A stretch of DNA of 10,303 bases from an uncultured Bacilli bacterium (lineage in GTDB: Bacteria; Bacillota_I; Bacilli_A; RF39; UBA660), in NCBI GenBank assembly GCA_934130265.1, contig CAKOYC010000024.1, positions 1 to 10,303 on the forward strand, written 5' to 3'. The stretch's first letter is position 1, and each line of letters starts with the position of its first letter. The position numbers and the translations under genes are program-made. The notes under the pieces were generated by a model, which was given only the letters and a program-made list of their open reading frames with translations, was not told the DNA's origin and made no database searches. Below are positions 1 through 5,519 of the stretch, piece after piece.

Positions 1-161
1 TCTTTAGGAATATTTGTGAAACTGCTAACTAGAAAAGCAAGATAATTAGGACAATCTAACATGACAATTTTAAAAACTGGATCAAAGTTGGCAGGAATAA
101 CTTTACCAGTTGCTACTAAATCATCCCTAAACTTTTCTAGTTTTGTTATATCGTTAAACAT
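1..161 (-). CDS. Partial gene, N-terminus only; possibly Rpn/PD-(D/E)XK nuclease-family protein
   Basis: The complement of 159-161 is an ATG preceded by a perfect AGGAGG (complement of 168-173) at 5-nt spacing, so the start is well supported. The reading frame stays open to the window edge, giving about 53 residues. It begins MFNDITKLEKF and continues with a P-x-x-FDPVFKIV motif, then a Leu/Phe-rich helix ending in a TNIPK segment. The 'FDPVFK ... lxxfLxSxxxIPKE' layout is what I remember from N-termini of Rpn-type or PD-(D/E)XK 'transposase-family' nucleases, which are abundant in gut Bacillota. The catalytic D/E-x-K residues lie outside the window, so this is a resemblance rather than an assignment. 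The gene is divergent from the division cluster and shares its upstream region. Confidence 0.6.
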   Translation of the reverse strand, partial: MFNDITKLEKFRDDLVATGKVIPANFDPVFKIVMLDCPNYLAFLVSSFTNIPK

Positions 162-183
162 AGCTTTCCTCCTTTCGCCACCT

Positions 184-212
184 AATCTATCACAATAAAA
201 ATTTAATTGCAA
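184..212 (-). promoter_or_regulatory. Candidate sigma-A promoter for the leftward gene
   Basis: Read on the minus strand, TTGCAA (complement of 207-212) is followed after exactly 17 nt by TAGATT (complement of 184-189). Each box matches four of six consensus bases. Transcription would start about 15 nt downstream, just before the AGGAGG of the leftward gene, giving a very short leader. The region is AT-rich, so chance matches are common. Position and spacing are the main support. Confidence 0.35.
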
Positions 213-317
213 ACAGCGAAAAATAGCAAATTTAGGGTATATTTAAAGTGTAAAAAGCAAAATTGTATTTAAAAACTACCCTTAATTTAGTAAATAGATA
301 CCACTGGAACTTGTCAA

Positions 318-345
318 TTGTGAAAATTCACTTTCATTTTCACAA
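318..345. repeat. Perfect 10-bp inverted repeat with 8-nt spacer
   Basis: TTGTGAAAAT at 318-327 is matched exactly by its reverse complement ATTTTCACAA at 336-345, with TCACTTTC between them. No T-run follows on either strand, so a terminator is unlikely. It lies about 155 bp upstream of the leftward start and about 110 bp upstream of the rightward promoter. The size and symmetry suit a dimeric regulator's operator. That role is an inference. Confidence 0.5.
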
Positions 346-387
346 ATTTAAAAAATTTATTAGGTTACTGGCAAAGAACATAAGTTG

Positions 388-407
388 ACTTTACATTACT
401 TTACATT
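388..407. repeat. Tandem 10-bp direct repeat ACTTTACATT x2
   Basis: Two exact, adjacent copies of ACTTTACATT (388-397 and 398-407). On the minus strand they read AAAGT-N5-AAAGT, so they share the AAAGT core and the 10-bp (one helical turn) spacing of the MraZ-like box at 494-520, in the opposite orientation. The second copy also forms the left arm of an inverted repeat, TTTACATT (400-407) with AATGTAAA (419-426). Confidence 0.5.
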
Positions 408-446
408 AGAAACGACAAAATGTAAAAAAATGTCTTGCAAAGTAAG

Positions 447-462
447 TGTAAATCTATTTACA
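447..462. promoter_or_regulatory. Inverted repeat TGTAAAT-CT-ATTTACA overlapping the -35 box
   Basis: Perfect 7-bp arms (447-453 and 456-462) separated by two bases. The right arm contains the TTTACA proposed as the -35 box of the division-operon promoter, so a protein bound here would compete with RNA polymerase. It resembles the GlnR/TnrA box TGTNA-N7-TNACA but has one base fewer between half-sites, so I do not assign it to that family. Confidence 0.4.
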
Positions 463-485
463 AAAAAATAGAGATTAGGTATTAT
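457..485 (+). promoter_or_regulatory. Probable sigma-A promoter of the division operon
   Basis: TTTACA (457-462) is followed after 17 bp by TATTAT (480-485); an alternative -10, TATAAT, lies at 483-488 with 20-bp spacing. Transcription would begin near 492, at or just before the MraZ-like repeats. This is the best promoter in the 651-bp upstream region and is oriented toward rsmH, about 320 bp away. Confidence 0.5.
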
Positions 486-493
486 AATAATAA

Positions 494-520
494 GCAGTGG
501 AGTAAAGTGGAGCAAAGTAG
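494..520 (+). promoter_or_regulatory. MraZ-box-like operator: three 7-mers at 10-bp period
   Basis: Three units, GCAGTGG (494-500), AAAGTGG (504-510) and AAAGTAG (514-520), are separated by the 3-nt spacers AGT and AGC. MraZ, the dcw-cluster regulator, is known to bind tandem GTGGG-type repeats at 10-bp spacing in Escherichia coli. In Mycoplasma, as I recall it, the site is AAAGTG[T/G] repeated with N3 spacers, which this matches closely. The box lies just downstream of the proposed -10, which would favour repression by a bound regulator. No intact mraZ follows, so the regulator would be encoded elsewhere or lost. Confidence 0.6.
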
Positions 521-812
521 GGGGGTTGTTATTTTATGGGAAATTAGCTTGGAACGAAGTGATTCCAAAGACTTAAAACCATAACTAACAAGCTTTCTCT
601 TCTACCTTTATAAAAATTAAAAAGACGATTTAATCTTTATATTAGGGGTCGCCACTTGCTACTTAGACAAGTAAAAAAGTTATTTATCATTGCTACTTAA
701 TATACCTACTAAAGAGTGTATAGTAGAAAAATTTAAAATCAGGAAAAGTAGGATGATAAAGAACTAATACTACTATATCCACAAATAAAACTAGCGGAAG
801 GACTGTTTAATA
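521..812 (+). promoter_or_regulatory. Long untranslated leader of rsmH; possible relic of mraZ
   Basis: A G-run resembling a ribosome-binding site (520-525) stands 10 nt before an ATG at 536, where mraZ would be expected to start. That frame reads only Met-Gly-Asn and then TAG (545-547). No frame downstream holds recognisable MraZ. The interval contains a 6-bp hairpin TTGGAA/TTCCAA (549-554 with 563-568), a small ACTTG/CAAGT hairpin (654-658 with 668-672), and two exact copies of TTGCTACTTA (656-665 and 690-699). It may be a regulatory leader, a decayed mraZ, or simple spacer. The sequence does not decide among these. Confidence 0.35.
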
Positions 813-1745
813 ATGAAAGAAATACATAAAAGTGTTTTACTACAAGAAGCAATAGATTCTCTTTCTTTAAAAGAAGATGATGTAGCCGTTGATATGACTT
901 TAGGTTTTGCTGGACATAGTAGTGAAATATTAAAGAGAATAAAAAAGGGATACTTATTCGCCTTCGATCAGGATAGAGAAGTTTTTACCTATAGTAGAAA
1001 TCGTCTTAATGCTATAGGTAATAACTTTGAATTAATTCATGCTAATTTTAGTGAAGCAAAAGAAGAACTTTTAAAAAGGAATATTACTAAAGTAGATGCT
1101 ATACTATATGATCTTGGAGTATCAAGTTATCAGTTAGATAATAAAGAGCGAGGCTTTAGTTATAATAATGATGCCGTTCTTGATATGCGAATGAATAAAG
1201 ATAATCCACTAACCGCTAAAACAGTAGTTAATACTTATAGTGAACAAGAACTTGCAAGAATCTTTAAACTATATGGAGAAAGTAAATTTGCAAGAAATAT
1301 TGCAAGAAATATAGTTAAGAAAAGAAACGAGAAAGAAATAAATACAACCTTAGAACTTGTTTCTATAATCAAAGAAGCAGTACCAATTAAAGAAAGATTA
1401 AAAAAACATCCGGCTAAACAAATATTTCAAGCGATAAGAATAGAAGTTAATAAAGAATTAGATGTTTTAATATCATCACTAAATGACTCATTAGACTTAC
1501 TTAATGTAGGAGGAAGACTAGCAGTCATAACCTTCCATTCCTTAGAAGATAAAATAGTAAAAGACACCTTTAGAAAAGTAAGTGAGACAGACTCCCTTAG
1601 TAAAGGACTTCCTAATATACCAGAAGATAAATTACCAGACTTTAAAATAATAACTAAAAAAGGAATAGTACCAACTGATAAGGAAGAAGAAGAAAATCAT
1701 AGAGCTCATAGTGCTAGACTAAGAGTAATAGAAAGAATAAAATAG
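813..1745 (+). CDS. rsmH: 16S rRNA (cytosine1402-N4)-methyltransferase RsmH
   Basis: RsmH (MraW) uses S-adenosylmethionine to methylate N4 of C1402 in 16S rRNA, near the ribosomal P site. The 310-residue length is normal. The N-terminus HKSVLLQEAIDSL is typical. The SAM-binding motif DMTLGFAGHS is at residues 27-36, FDQD at 51-54 and DLGVSS at 100-105, followed by the family hallmark RGFSYNNDAVLDMRMN at 113-128. HPAKQIFQAIRIEVNKEL (199-216) and ITFHSLEDKIVK (239-250) complete the set. GGAAGGA (796-802) lies 10 nt before the ATG and supports the start. It is the first gene of the division cluster, as usual except that no mraZ precedes it. The stop is TAG, and ftsL begins 16 nt later. I see no missing key residue. 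Confidence 0.96.
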   Translation: MKEIHKSVLLQEAIDSLSLKEDDVAVDMTLGFAGHSSEILKRIKKGYLFAFDQDREVFTYSRNRLNAIGNNFELIHANFSEAKEELLKRNITKVDAILYDLGVSSYQLDNKERGFSYNNDAVLDMRMNKDNPLTAKTVVNTYSEQELARIFKLYGESKFARNIARNIVKKRNEKEINTTLELVSIIKEAVPIKERLKKHPAKQIFQAIRIEVNKELDVLISSLNDSLDLLNVGGRLAVITFHSLEDKIVKDTFRKVSETDSLSKGLPNIPEDKLPDFKIITKKGIVPTDKEEEENHRAHSARLRVIERIK

Positions 1746-1751
1746 AAAGGA
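1746..1751 (+). promoter_or_regulatory. Ribosome-binding site that decides the ftsL start
   Basis: AAAGGA lies 10 nt before ATG 1762 but only one base before an in-frame TTG at 1753. The spacing favours the ATG and makes FtsL 101 residues rather than 104. Confidence 0.55.
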
Positions 1752-1761
1752 CTTGGTTTAT

Positions 1762-2067
1762 ATGACAAGAAAAAAAGTGAAAAAAAGAATCAAGATGAGT
1801 AAATTTGAACGCTTACTCTATATTTTTGCTATTACTTTATTAGTAAGTTTGCCAATAACCATTGTTTTTTCAAAAGCTACTTTAGCACAAATTAATTTTG
1901 AAGTAGAAAAACAAAAGAAATTAATAGAAGCTCAGAATAAAACTAATGAAAGCTTATCTATGAAAATAAATGAATTAGCATCACTTGATAAAATAGAAGA
2001 GGTTGCTAAAAGTGAGGGATTAAGTTATAATAATAATAATATAAAGAATGTAGAAGATGAAAAATAG
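1762..2067 (+). CDS. ftsL: Cell division protein FtsL
   Basis: FtsL is a small bitopic membrane protein that joins DivIC/FtsB and DivIB/FtsQ and helps activate septal peptidoglycan synthesis. The 101-residue product has the classic layout. A very basic cytoplasmic N-terminus (MTRKKVKKRIK) is followed by one membrane helix at about residues 17-40 (rich in L, I, V and F). A charged, coiled-coil-like stretch follows at about 45-75 (NFEVEKQKKLIEAQNK and onward), then the short 'DKIEEVAKSEGL' element typical of FtsL/DivIC. FtsL sequences are poorly conserved, so the call rests on topology plus position between rsmH and the division PBP. I start it at ATG 1762 because of the upstream AAAGGA; an in-frame TTG at 1753 would add three residues. 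The stop TAG precedes the PBP start by 10 nt. Confidence 0.85.
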   Translation: MTRKKVKKRIKMSKFERLLYIFAITLLVSLPITIVFSKATLAQINFEVEKQKKLIEAQNKTNESLSMKINELASLDKIEEVAKSEGLSYNNNNIKNVEDEK

Positions 2068-2073
2068 GGGTGA
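2066..2073 (+). promoter_or_regulatory. Ribosome-binding site that decides the PBP start
   Basis: AGGGGTGA is placed 4 nt before ATG 2078. The same AGGGGTGA with 4-nt spacing precedes ftsA, so this is a local habit. An earlier in-frame ATG at 2057 would overlap ftsL and lacks a good site. Confidence 0.6.
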
Positions 2074-2077
2074 AACT

Positions 2078-4213
2078 ATGCGAAAAAAGAAACCTAGAAA
2101 TACTGTTAAACTAAGTAAGTTATTTATAGTAGGTTCTCTTTTTTTGTTTGTTTTAATGATTGCAAGAGTAGTACAGCTTGGTCTATCTAAAGATGTAGAT
2201 GGGGTAAACTTACAGTCACTAGCTAGTAAAAGAACTACTAAGACTGATACTATTAAAGCTCAAAGAGGTACTATTTATACTAGTGATAATGAAGTACTTG
2301 CCCAAAATGTTTCTTCTTATAAATTAATCGCTTATCTAGATTCTAAAAGAACTACTAATAAAAATAAACCTCAACATGTTGTAGATAAAGACTTAACAGC
2401 AGAAAAGTTAGCACCTATTCTTGGAATTAGTAAAGAAGAAATATTAACTTATCTAAATAAAGAAAATGTTTATCAAACAGAGTTTGGTAGTAAAGGAAAA
2501 GGGTTAACAGAATTAACTAAAGAGAAAATAGAAGCTTTAAATCTTCCTGGATTAGACTTTGAAGAAAGTTTTAAAAGATATTATCCTAAAGGAGATTTCT
2601 TATCTTATATAGTAGGTTATGCTAAAGATGATAGTGATAATAGTACTATTAAAGGGGAAATGGGACTAGAGAAGTATTATAATAAAACTTTATCAGGAAC
2701 TGATGGTTATACTACTTATCAGAAAGACTTAAGAGGTTATAAAATAGCTGGTACTAAGGAAGTAAGTAAAAAGGCAGAAGATGGGAAAAATATCTATCTA
2801 ACTATTAATAATAATATTCAGTTCTTTGTCGAGCAAGCCTTAGATGAAGCAGAGAAAACATCTTCATTTGAATGGTTTACTATCATGGTAGCTGATGCTA
2901 ATACAGGGGCAATTTTAGCGACTGCCACTTCTCCTTCATTTGACCCTAATAAAAGAAATATGACTAACTATTTAGACCTTAATATTGCTCTTCCTTATGA
3001 ACCAGGTAGTACTATGAAGATATTTACCTATATGGCTGCAATGGAAAATGGTGTCTATAATGGAAATGAAACTTATCACTCAGGTGTATACGTAACTAAA
3101 GATGGAACCGAAATAGGTGACTGGAATAGAGCTGGTTGGGGTGATATAACTTTTGATAAAGGTTTTGCTCTATCTAGTAACGTTGGAGTCATTAACTTAA
3201 TTGAAAGACATATGAATGCTAGTATGTTAAGAAGCTACTTTAAGAAACTAGGCTTTTCTAAGAAGACTGGTATCACTTTACCTAATGAAGCAACTGGTAA
3301 ACTAGACTTTAAATATGAAACAGAAATATTTAATGCTGGATTTGGTCAAGGTATAACAACAACACCGATTCAAAATATTCAAGCCTTAACCTCACTTACT
3401 AATAAAGGGGTAATGTTAAAACCATATATCGTTTCTAAGATAGTAGATCCTAATACCAATGAAACAGTTTATGAAGGAAAAAGGACAGAAGTAAATAAAG
3501 TAGCCAGTGAAGAGACAGTTAACAAGATGAAAGACTTAATGTGGGAAACTGTTAATGGTCATGGTAATACAGGAGCAGGTTATAAACTAGAAGGTTATGA
3601 CTTAATTGGAAAAACAGGTACTGCTCAAATAGCTGATGAAAATGGTAGCGGTTATTTAACTGGTAGTAGTGATATAATATCATCTTTCGCTGGTGTTTAT
3701 CCAAAAGAAGATTCTAAAGTAATTATTTATGCATCTGTTAAAAGACCAGCTGAAGGTAAACAAAAAGTTATCTGGGATGCTATTAAAGAAATAGTAGTTA
3801 ATATAAGTAAATACTATGGAACAAGTCCAACTGATGAGAGTGTCTCTAAACTAATAACGTATAAATTACCATCATATAAAAATAAAAATATTAATACAGT
3901 ACGGGAAGATTTAACTAAGAAAGGTATGCAGATAGTAACAATTGGTAATGGGGATAAAGTTATTTCTCAGTATCCTAGTGCTAATGAGAAACTTACTACT
4001 ACCTCTAAAGTCTTCTTAATTACTAATGATACTAATCTAACTGTACCAGATGTAACCGGTTTATCTAGGAAACAAGCGGAGGAAGTATTAAAACTACTTG
4101 ATATAACACCAACCTTAGAAGGTAGTGGTTATGTTGTAGAACAAAGTGTTCCAGCTGGGACAAAAATAGAAAAAGGGATGAGTTTAACCCTTAAACTAGC
4201 AAAAAAGTTCTAG
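2078..4213 (+). CDS. pbpB: Class B penicillin-binding protein with two C-terminal PASTA domains (division transpeptidase)
   Basis: This is a monofunctional DD-transpeptidase of the FtsI/PBP2B/PBP2x type, which cross-links septal peptidoglycan outside the membrane. Starting at ATG 2078 the protein has 711 residues. A basic N-terminus is followed by a membrane anchor at about residues 14-35. A dimerisation/pedestal domain begins at KAQRGTIYTSDNEVLAQN (about 61-77). The transpeptidase domain holds all three catalytic motifs: STMK with the acyl-enzyme serine at 311, SSN at 366-368, and KTGT at 512-515. Two PASTA repeats close the protein (about 594-650 and 654-711; the second opens with VPDVTGLSRKQAEEVL). 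Two PASTA repeats resemble PBP2B/PBP2x more than SpoVD, which usually has one. The usual RGxIxDRxG motif lacks its DR (TS here), a modest oddity. An earlier ATG at 2057 would add seven residues and overlap ftsL. Confidence 0.94.
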   Translation: MRKKKPRNTVKLSKLFIVGSLFLFVLMIARVVQLGLSKDVDGVNLQSLASKRTTKTDTIKAQRGTIYTSDNEVLAQNVSSYKLIAYLDSKRTTNKNKPQHVVDKDLTAEKLAPILGISKEEILTYLNKENVYQTEFGSKGKGLTELTKEKIEALNLPGLDFEESFKRYYPKGDFLSYIVGYAKDDSDNSTIKGEMGLEKYYNKTLSGTDGYTTYQKDLRGYKIAGTKEVSKKAEDGKNIYLTINNNIQFFVEQALDEAEKTSSFEWFTIMVADANTGAILATATSPSFDPNKRNMTNYLDLNIALPYEPGSTMKIFTYMAAMENGVYNGNETYHSGVYVTKDGTEIGDWNRAGWGDITFDKGFALSSNVGVINLIERHMNASMLRSYFKKLGFSKKTGITLPNEATGKLDFKYETEIFNAGFGQGITTTPIQNIQALTSLTNKGVMLKPYIVSKIVDPNTNETVYEGKRTEVNKVASEETVNKMKDLMWETVNGHGNTGAGYKLEGYDLIGKTGTAQIADENGSGYLTGSSDIISSFAGVYPKEDSKVIIYASVKRPAEGKQKVIWDAIKEIVVNISKYYGTSPTDESVSKLITYKLPSYKNKNINTVREDLTKKGMQIVTIGNGDKVISQYPSANEKLTTTSKVFLITNDTNLTVPDVTGLSRKQAEEVLKLLDITPTLEGSGYVVEQSVPAGTKIEKGMSLTLKLAKKF

Positions 4214-4238
4214 AAACTCTTTTAAAGATAAGAACTTT
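4204..4238. repeat. 8-bp inverted repeat across the end of pbpB and the ftsA promoter
   Basis: AAAGTTCT (4204-4211) and AGAACTTT (4231-4238) are exact reverse complements with 19 nt between them. The left arm covers the last PBP codons, and the right arm ends 4 nt before the TATAAT at 4243. No T-run follows, so it is not a standard terminator. An operator or a chance AT-rich repeat are both possible. Confidence 0.35.
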
Positions 4239-4248
4239 ATAGTATAAT
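4220..4248 (+). promoter_or_regulatory. Internal promoter for ftsA-ftsZ
   Basis: A perfect -10 TATAAT lies at 4243-4248, 22 nt upstream of the ftsA ATG. The -35 at 17-bp spacing is weak (TTTTAA, 4220-4225). Transcription would start near 4255, just upstream of AGGGGTGA (4259-4266). Extra promoters ahead of ftsA are known in other bacteria and allow FtsA and FtsZ to be made at higher levels than the upstream proteins. Confidence 0.45.
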
Positions 4249-4270
4249 GATGAAAGATAGGGGTGATTAA

Positions 4271-5500
4271 ATGCAACTTATAACTAGTTTAGATATTGGT
4301 AATGAAGAAATAAAAGTTATTGTTGCTAGTGCTTTTGATAATAAATGTAATGTTTTAGCTTCTACCTCTATTAGAAGTTCGGGAATAAAGAAAAATACTA
4401 TTTATAATGAGAAAAAACTACGAGAGTCGGTTAAACTAGCTATTTTAAAGACAGAAGAAAAAATAGGAATGAAAATTAAAGAAGTGATTCTACTTATTCC
4501 TTCTAATACGGCTAAGATGACAATTGAGACGGGATTAGTTGATATTAAAGATAATATCGTAAGAGGAAGTGATATCAAAAGAGCATTAGCTGATGCTAAA
4601 AAAGATACTTTTGATGATACTAGGGAATTAGTTAGTGTTCTTCCTATTTCCTTTACGGTAGATGATAATATTAGTGTTAGTAATCCTATTGGGGAAGAAG
4701 GAAATAAACTATTTGTAAAAGCAGTAGTTTCTACTAGTTTGAAAAGTGAGATATATCCTTTGATTAGTATAGTATCATCACTTGGTATATCAATTGTCGA
4801 TATAGTACATAAGAGTCAAGCTGATTATTATACAGTTTCTAATAATTCTCTTGATAGAAAACTAGGTTGTGTTATTAATCTTGGTGGTGATGTTACTACT
4901 GTTTCTATCTTTAATAAAGGAATAATGATAAAAAACTCATATATACCTTTAGGAAGTAGTAGTGTCGATAAAGATATTTCTTTTGTTTATAAAGTAGATA
5001 TTAAAACAGCTAGACATTTAAAAGAAACATTTGCTCTTGCTGTACCAAGATATGCTGATAAATATGATAGTATTGATGTGGTAACCTTGGAAAATAAGAG
5101 CATAACAGTTACTCAAAGTGAGATAAGTAAAGTTATAGAATCAAGATTAAATGAGATTTTAAAACTTGCAAAAAATGAAATAAATCGCTTAACAAAACGG
5201 GAAATAAGTTATATAATTGTAGTAGGTGGTATTAGCGAGTTGGCTGGATTTAATTATATAGTAGAAGATGTTCTTTCCCGTAATGCAAGTTGTCTTGATA
5301 TGCAACAGATGGGAGCAAGACATAATAAATATACAAGTGCCTTTGGAGCTATTAAATATTTTTATAAAAAATGTTTATTAACAGAAGAAGATATTTCTAT
5401 GTTTCCACAGGATGTAGTAGAAACATTTTTATCACCAAAGAAGAGAAACACAGGAAGCGAGAACATTGTTAGTAAGTTTTTGCACCATTTTTATGATTAA
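4271..5500 (+). CDS. ftsA: Cell division protein FtsA (actin-like membrane anchor for FtsZ)
   Basis: FtsA is an actin-fold ATPase that polymerises on the inner face of the membrane, binds the FtsZ C-terminal peptide and recruits later division proteins. The 409-residue product shows phosphate-1 motif SLDIGNEEIKVIV (6-18), phosphate-2 motif CVINLGGDVTTVSIFNKG (200-217) and adenosine motif IIVVGGISELAGF (315-327). The region between 1 and 2 (about 85-165) fits the FtsA-specific 1C (SHS2) domain. The last residues, NIVSKFLHHFYD, can form the amphipathic membrane-targeting helix expected after a flexible linker. The sequence is divergent from Bacillus FtsA, but its position directly before ftsZ settles the call. 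AGGGGTGA four nt upstream supports the ATG. The stop is TAA, 19 nt before ftsZ. Confidence 0.93.
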   Translation: MQLITSLDIGNEEIKVIVASAFDNKCNVLASTSIRSSGIKKNTIYNEKKLRESVKLAILKTEEKIGMKIKEVILLIPSNTAKMTIETGLVDIKDNIVRGSDIKRALADAKKDTFDDTRELVSVLPISFTVDDNISVSNPIGEEGNKLFVKAVVSTSLKSEIYPLISIVSSLGISIVDIVHKSQADYYTVSNNSLDRKLGCVINLGGDVTTVSIFNKGIMIKNSYIPLGSSSVDKDISFVYKVDIKTARHLKETFALAVPRYADKYDSIDVVTLENKSITVTQSEISKVIESRLNEILKLAKNEINRLTKREISYIIVVGGISELAGFNYIVEDVLSRNASCLDMQQMGARHNKYTSAFGAIKYFYKKCLLTEEDISMFPQDVVETFLSPKKRNTGSENIVSKFLHHFYD

Positions 5501-5519
5501 CAGTTAAGGAGGAACGAAC

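Larger units (their letters stand above)
162..812. other. 651-bp non-coding region between divergent genes, rich in operator-like repeats
   Basis: I find no convincing coding sequence on either strand; all frames are broken by stops at short intervals. The left part (162-360) holds the leftward promoter and a 10-bp inverted repeat. The middle (385-465) holds several TTTACA/TGTAAA elements in both orientations. Positions 457-485 hold a rightward promoter, and 494-520 hold a MraZ-box-like triple repeat. The right part (521-812) would be the untranslated leader of the division operon. No tRNA, rRNA, RNase P, SRP or known riboswitch core was recognised. Confidence 0.6.

Noticed and set aside
385..413. 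TTGACT as the -35 of a promoter
   Set aside because: No acceptable -10 lies 16-18 bp downstream; the sequence there is AGAAAC.
447..462. GlnR/TnrA-like box
   Set aside because: The half-sites fit but the spacing is one base short of TGTNA-N7-TNACA, and a link to nitrogen control would be unexpected here.
623..700. Short open stretch reading GRHLLLRQVKKLFIIAT, faintly like the second half of MraZ
   Set aside because: Only a few residues match, the aligned MraZ landmarks are otherwise missing, and no second MraZ segment appears in any frame. It is too weak to call a pseudogene.
776..784. ATATCCACA, one base from a DnaA box
   Set aside because: It is a single near-match (TATCCACAA region) without a cluster of boxes or an unwinding element, so it does not suggest an origin.
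162..812. Known RNA genes or CRISPR array in the intergenic region
   Set aside because: No conserved core of RNase P RNA, SRP RNA, tmRNA, T-box or common riboswitches was found, and the short repeats lack the regular spacer layout of a CRISPR array.
1753..1761. TTG start for FtsL three codons upstream
   Set aside because: The ribosome-binding site AAAGGA would be only one base away, whereas it is correctly spaced for ATG 1762.
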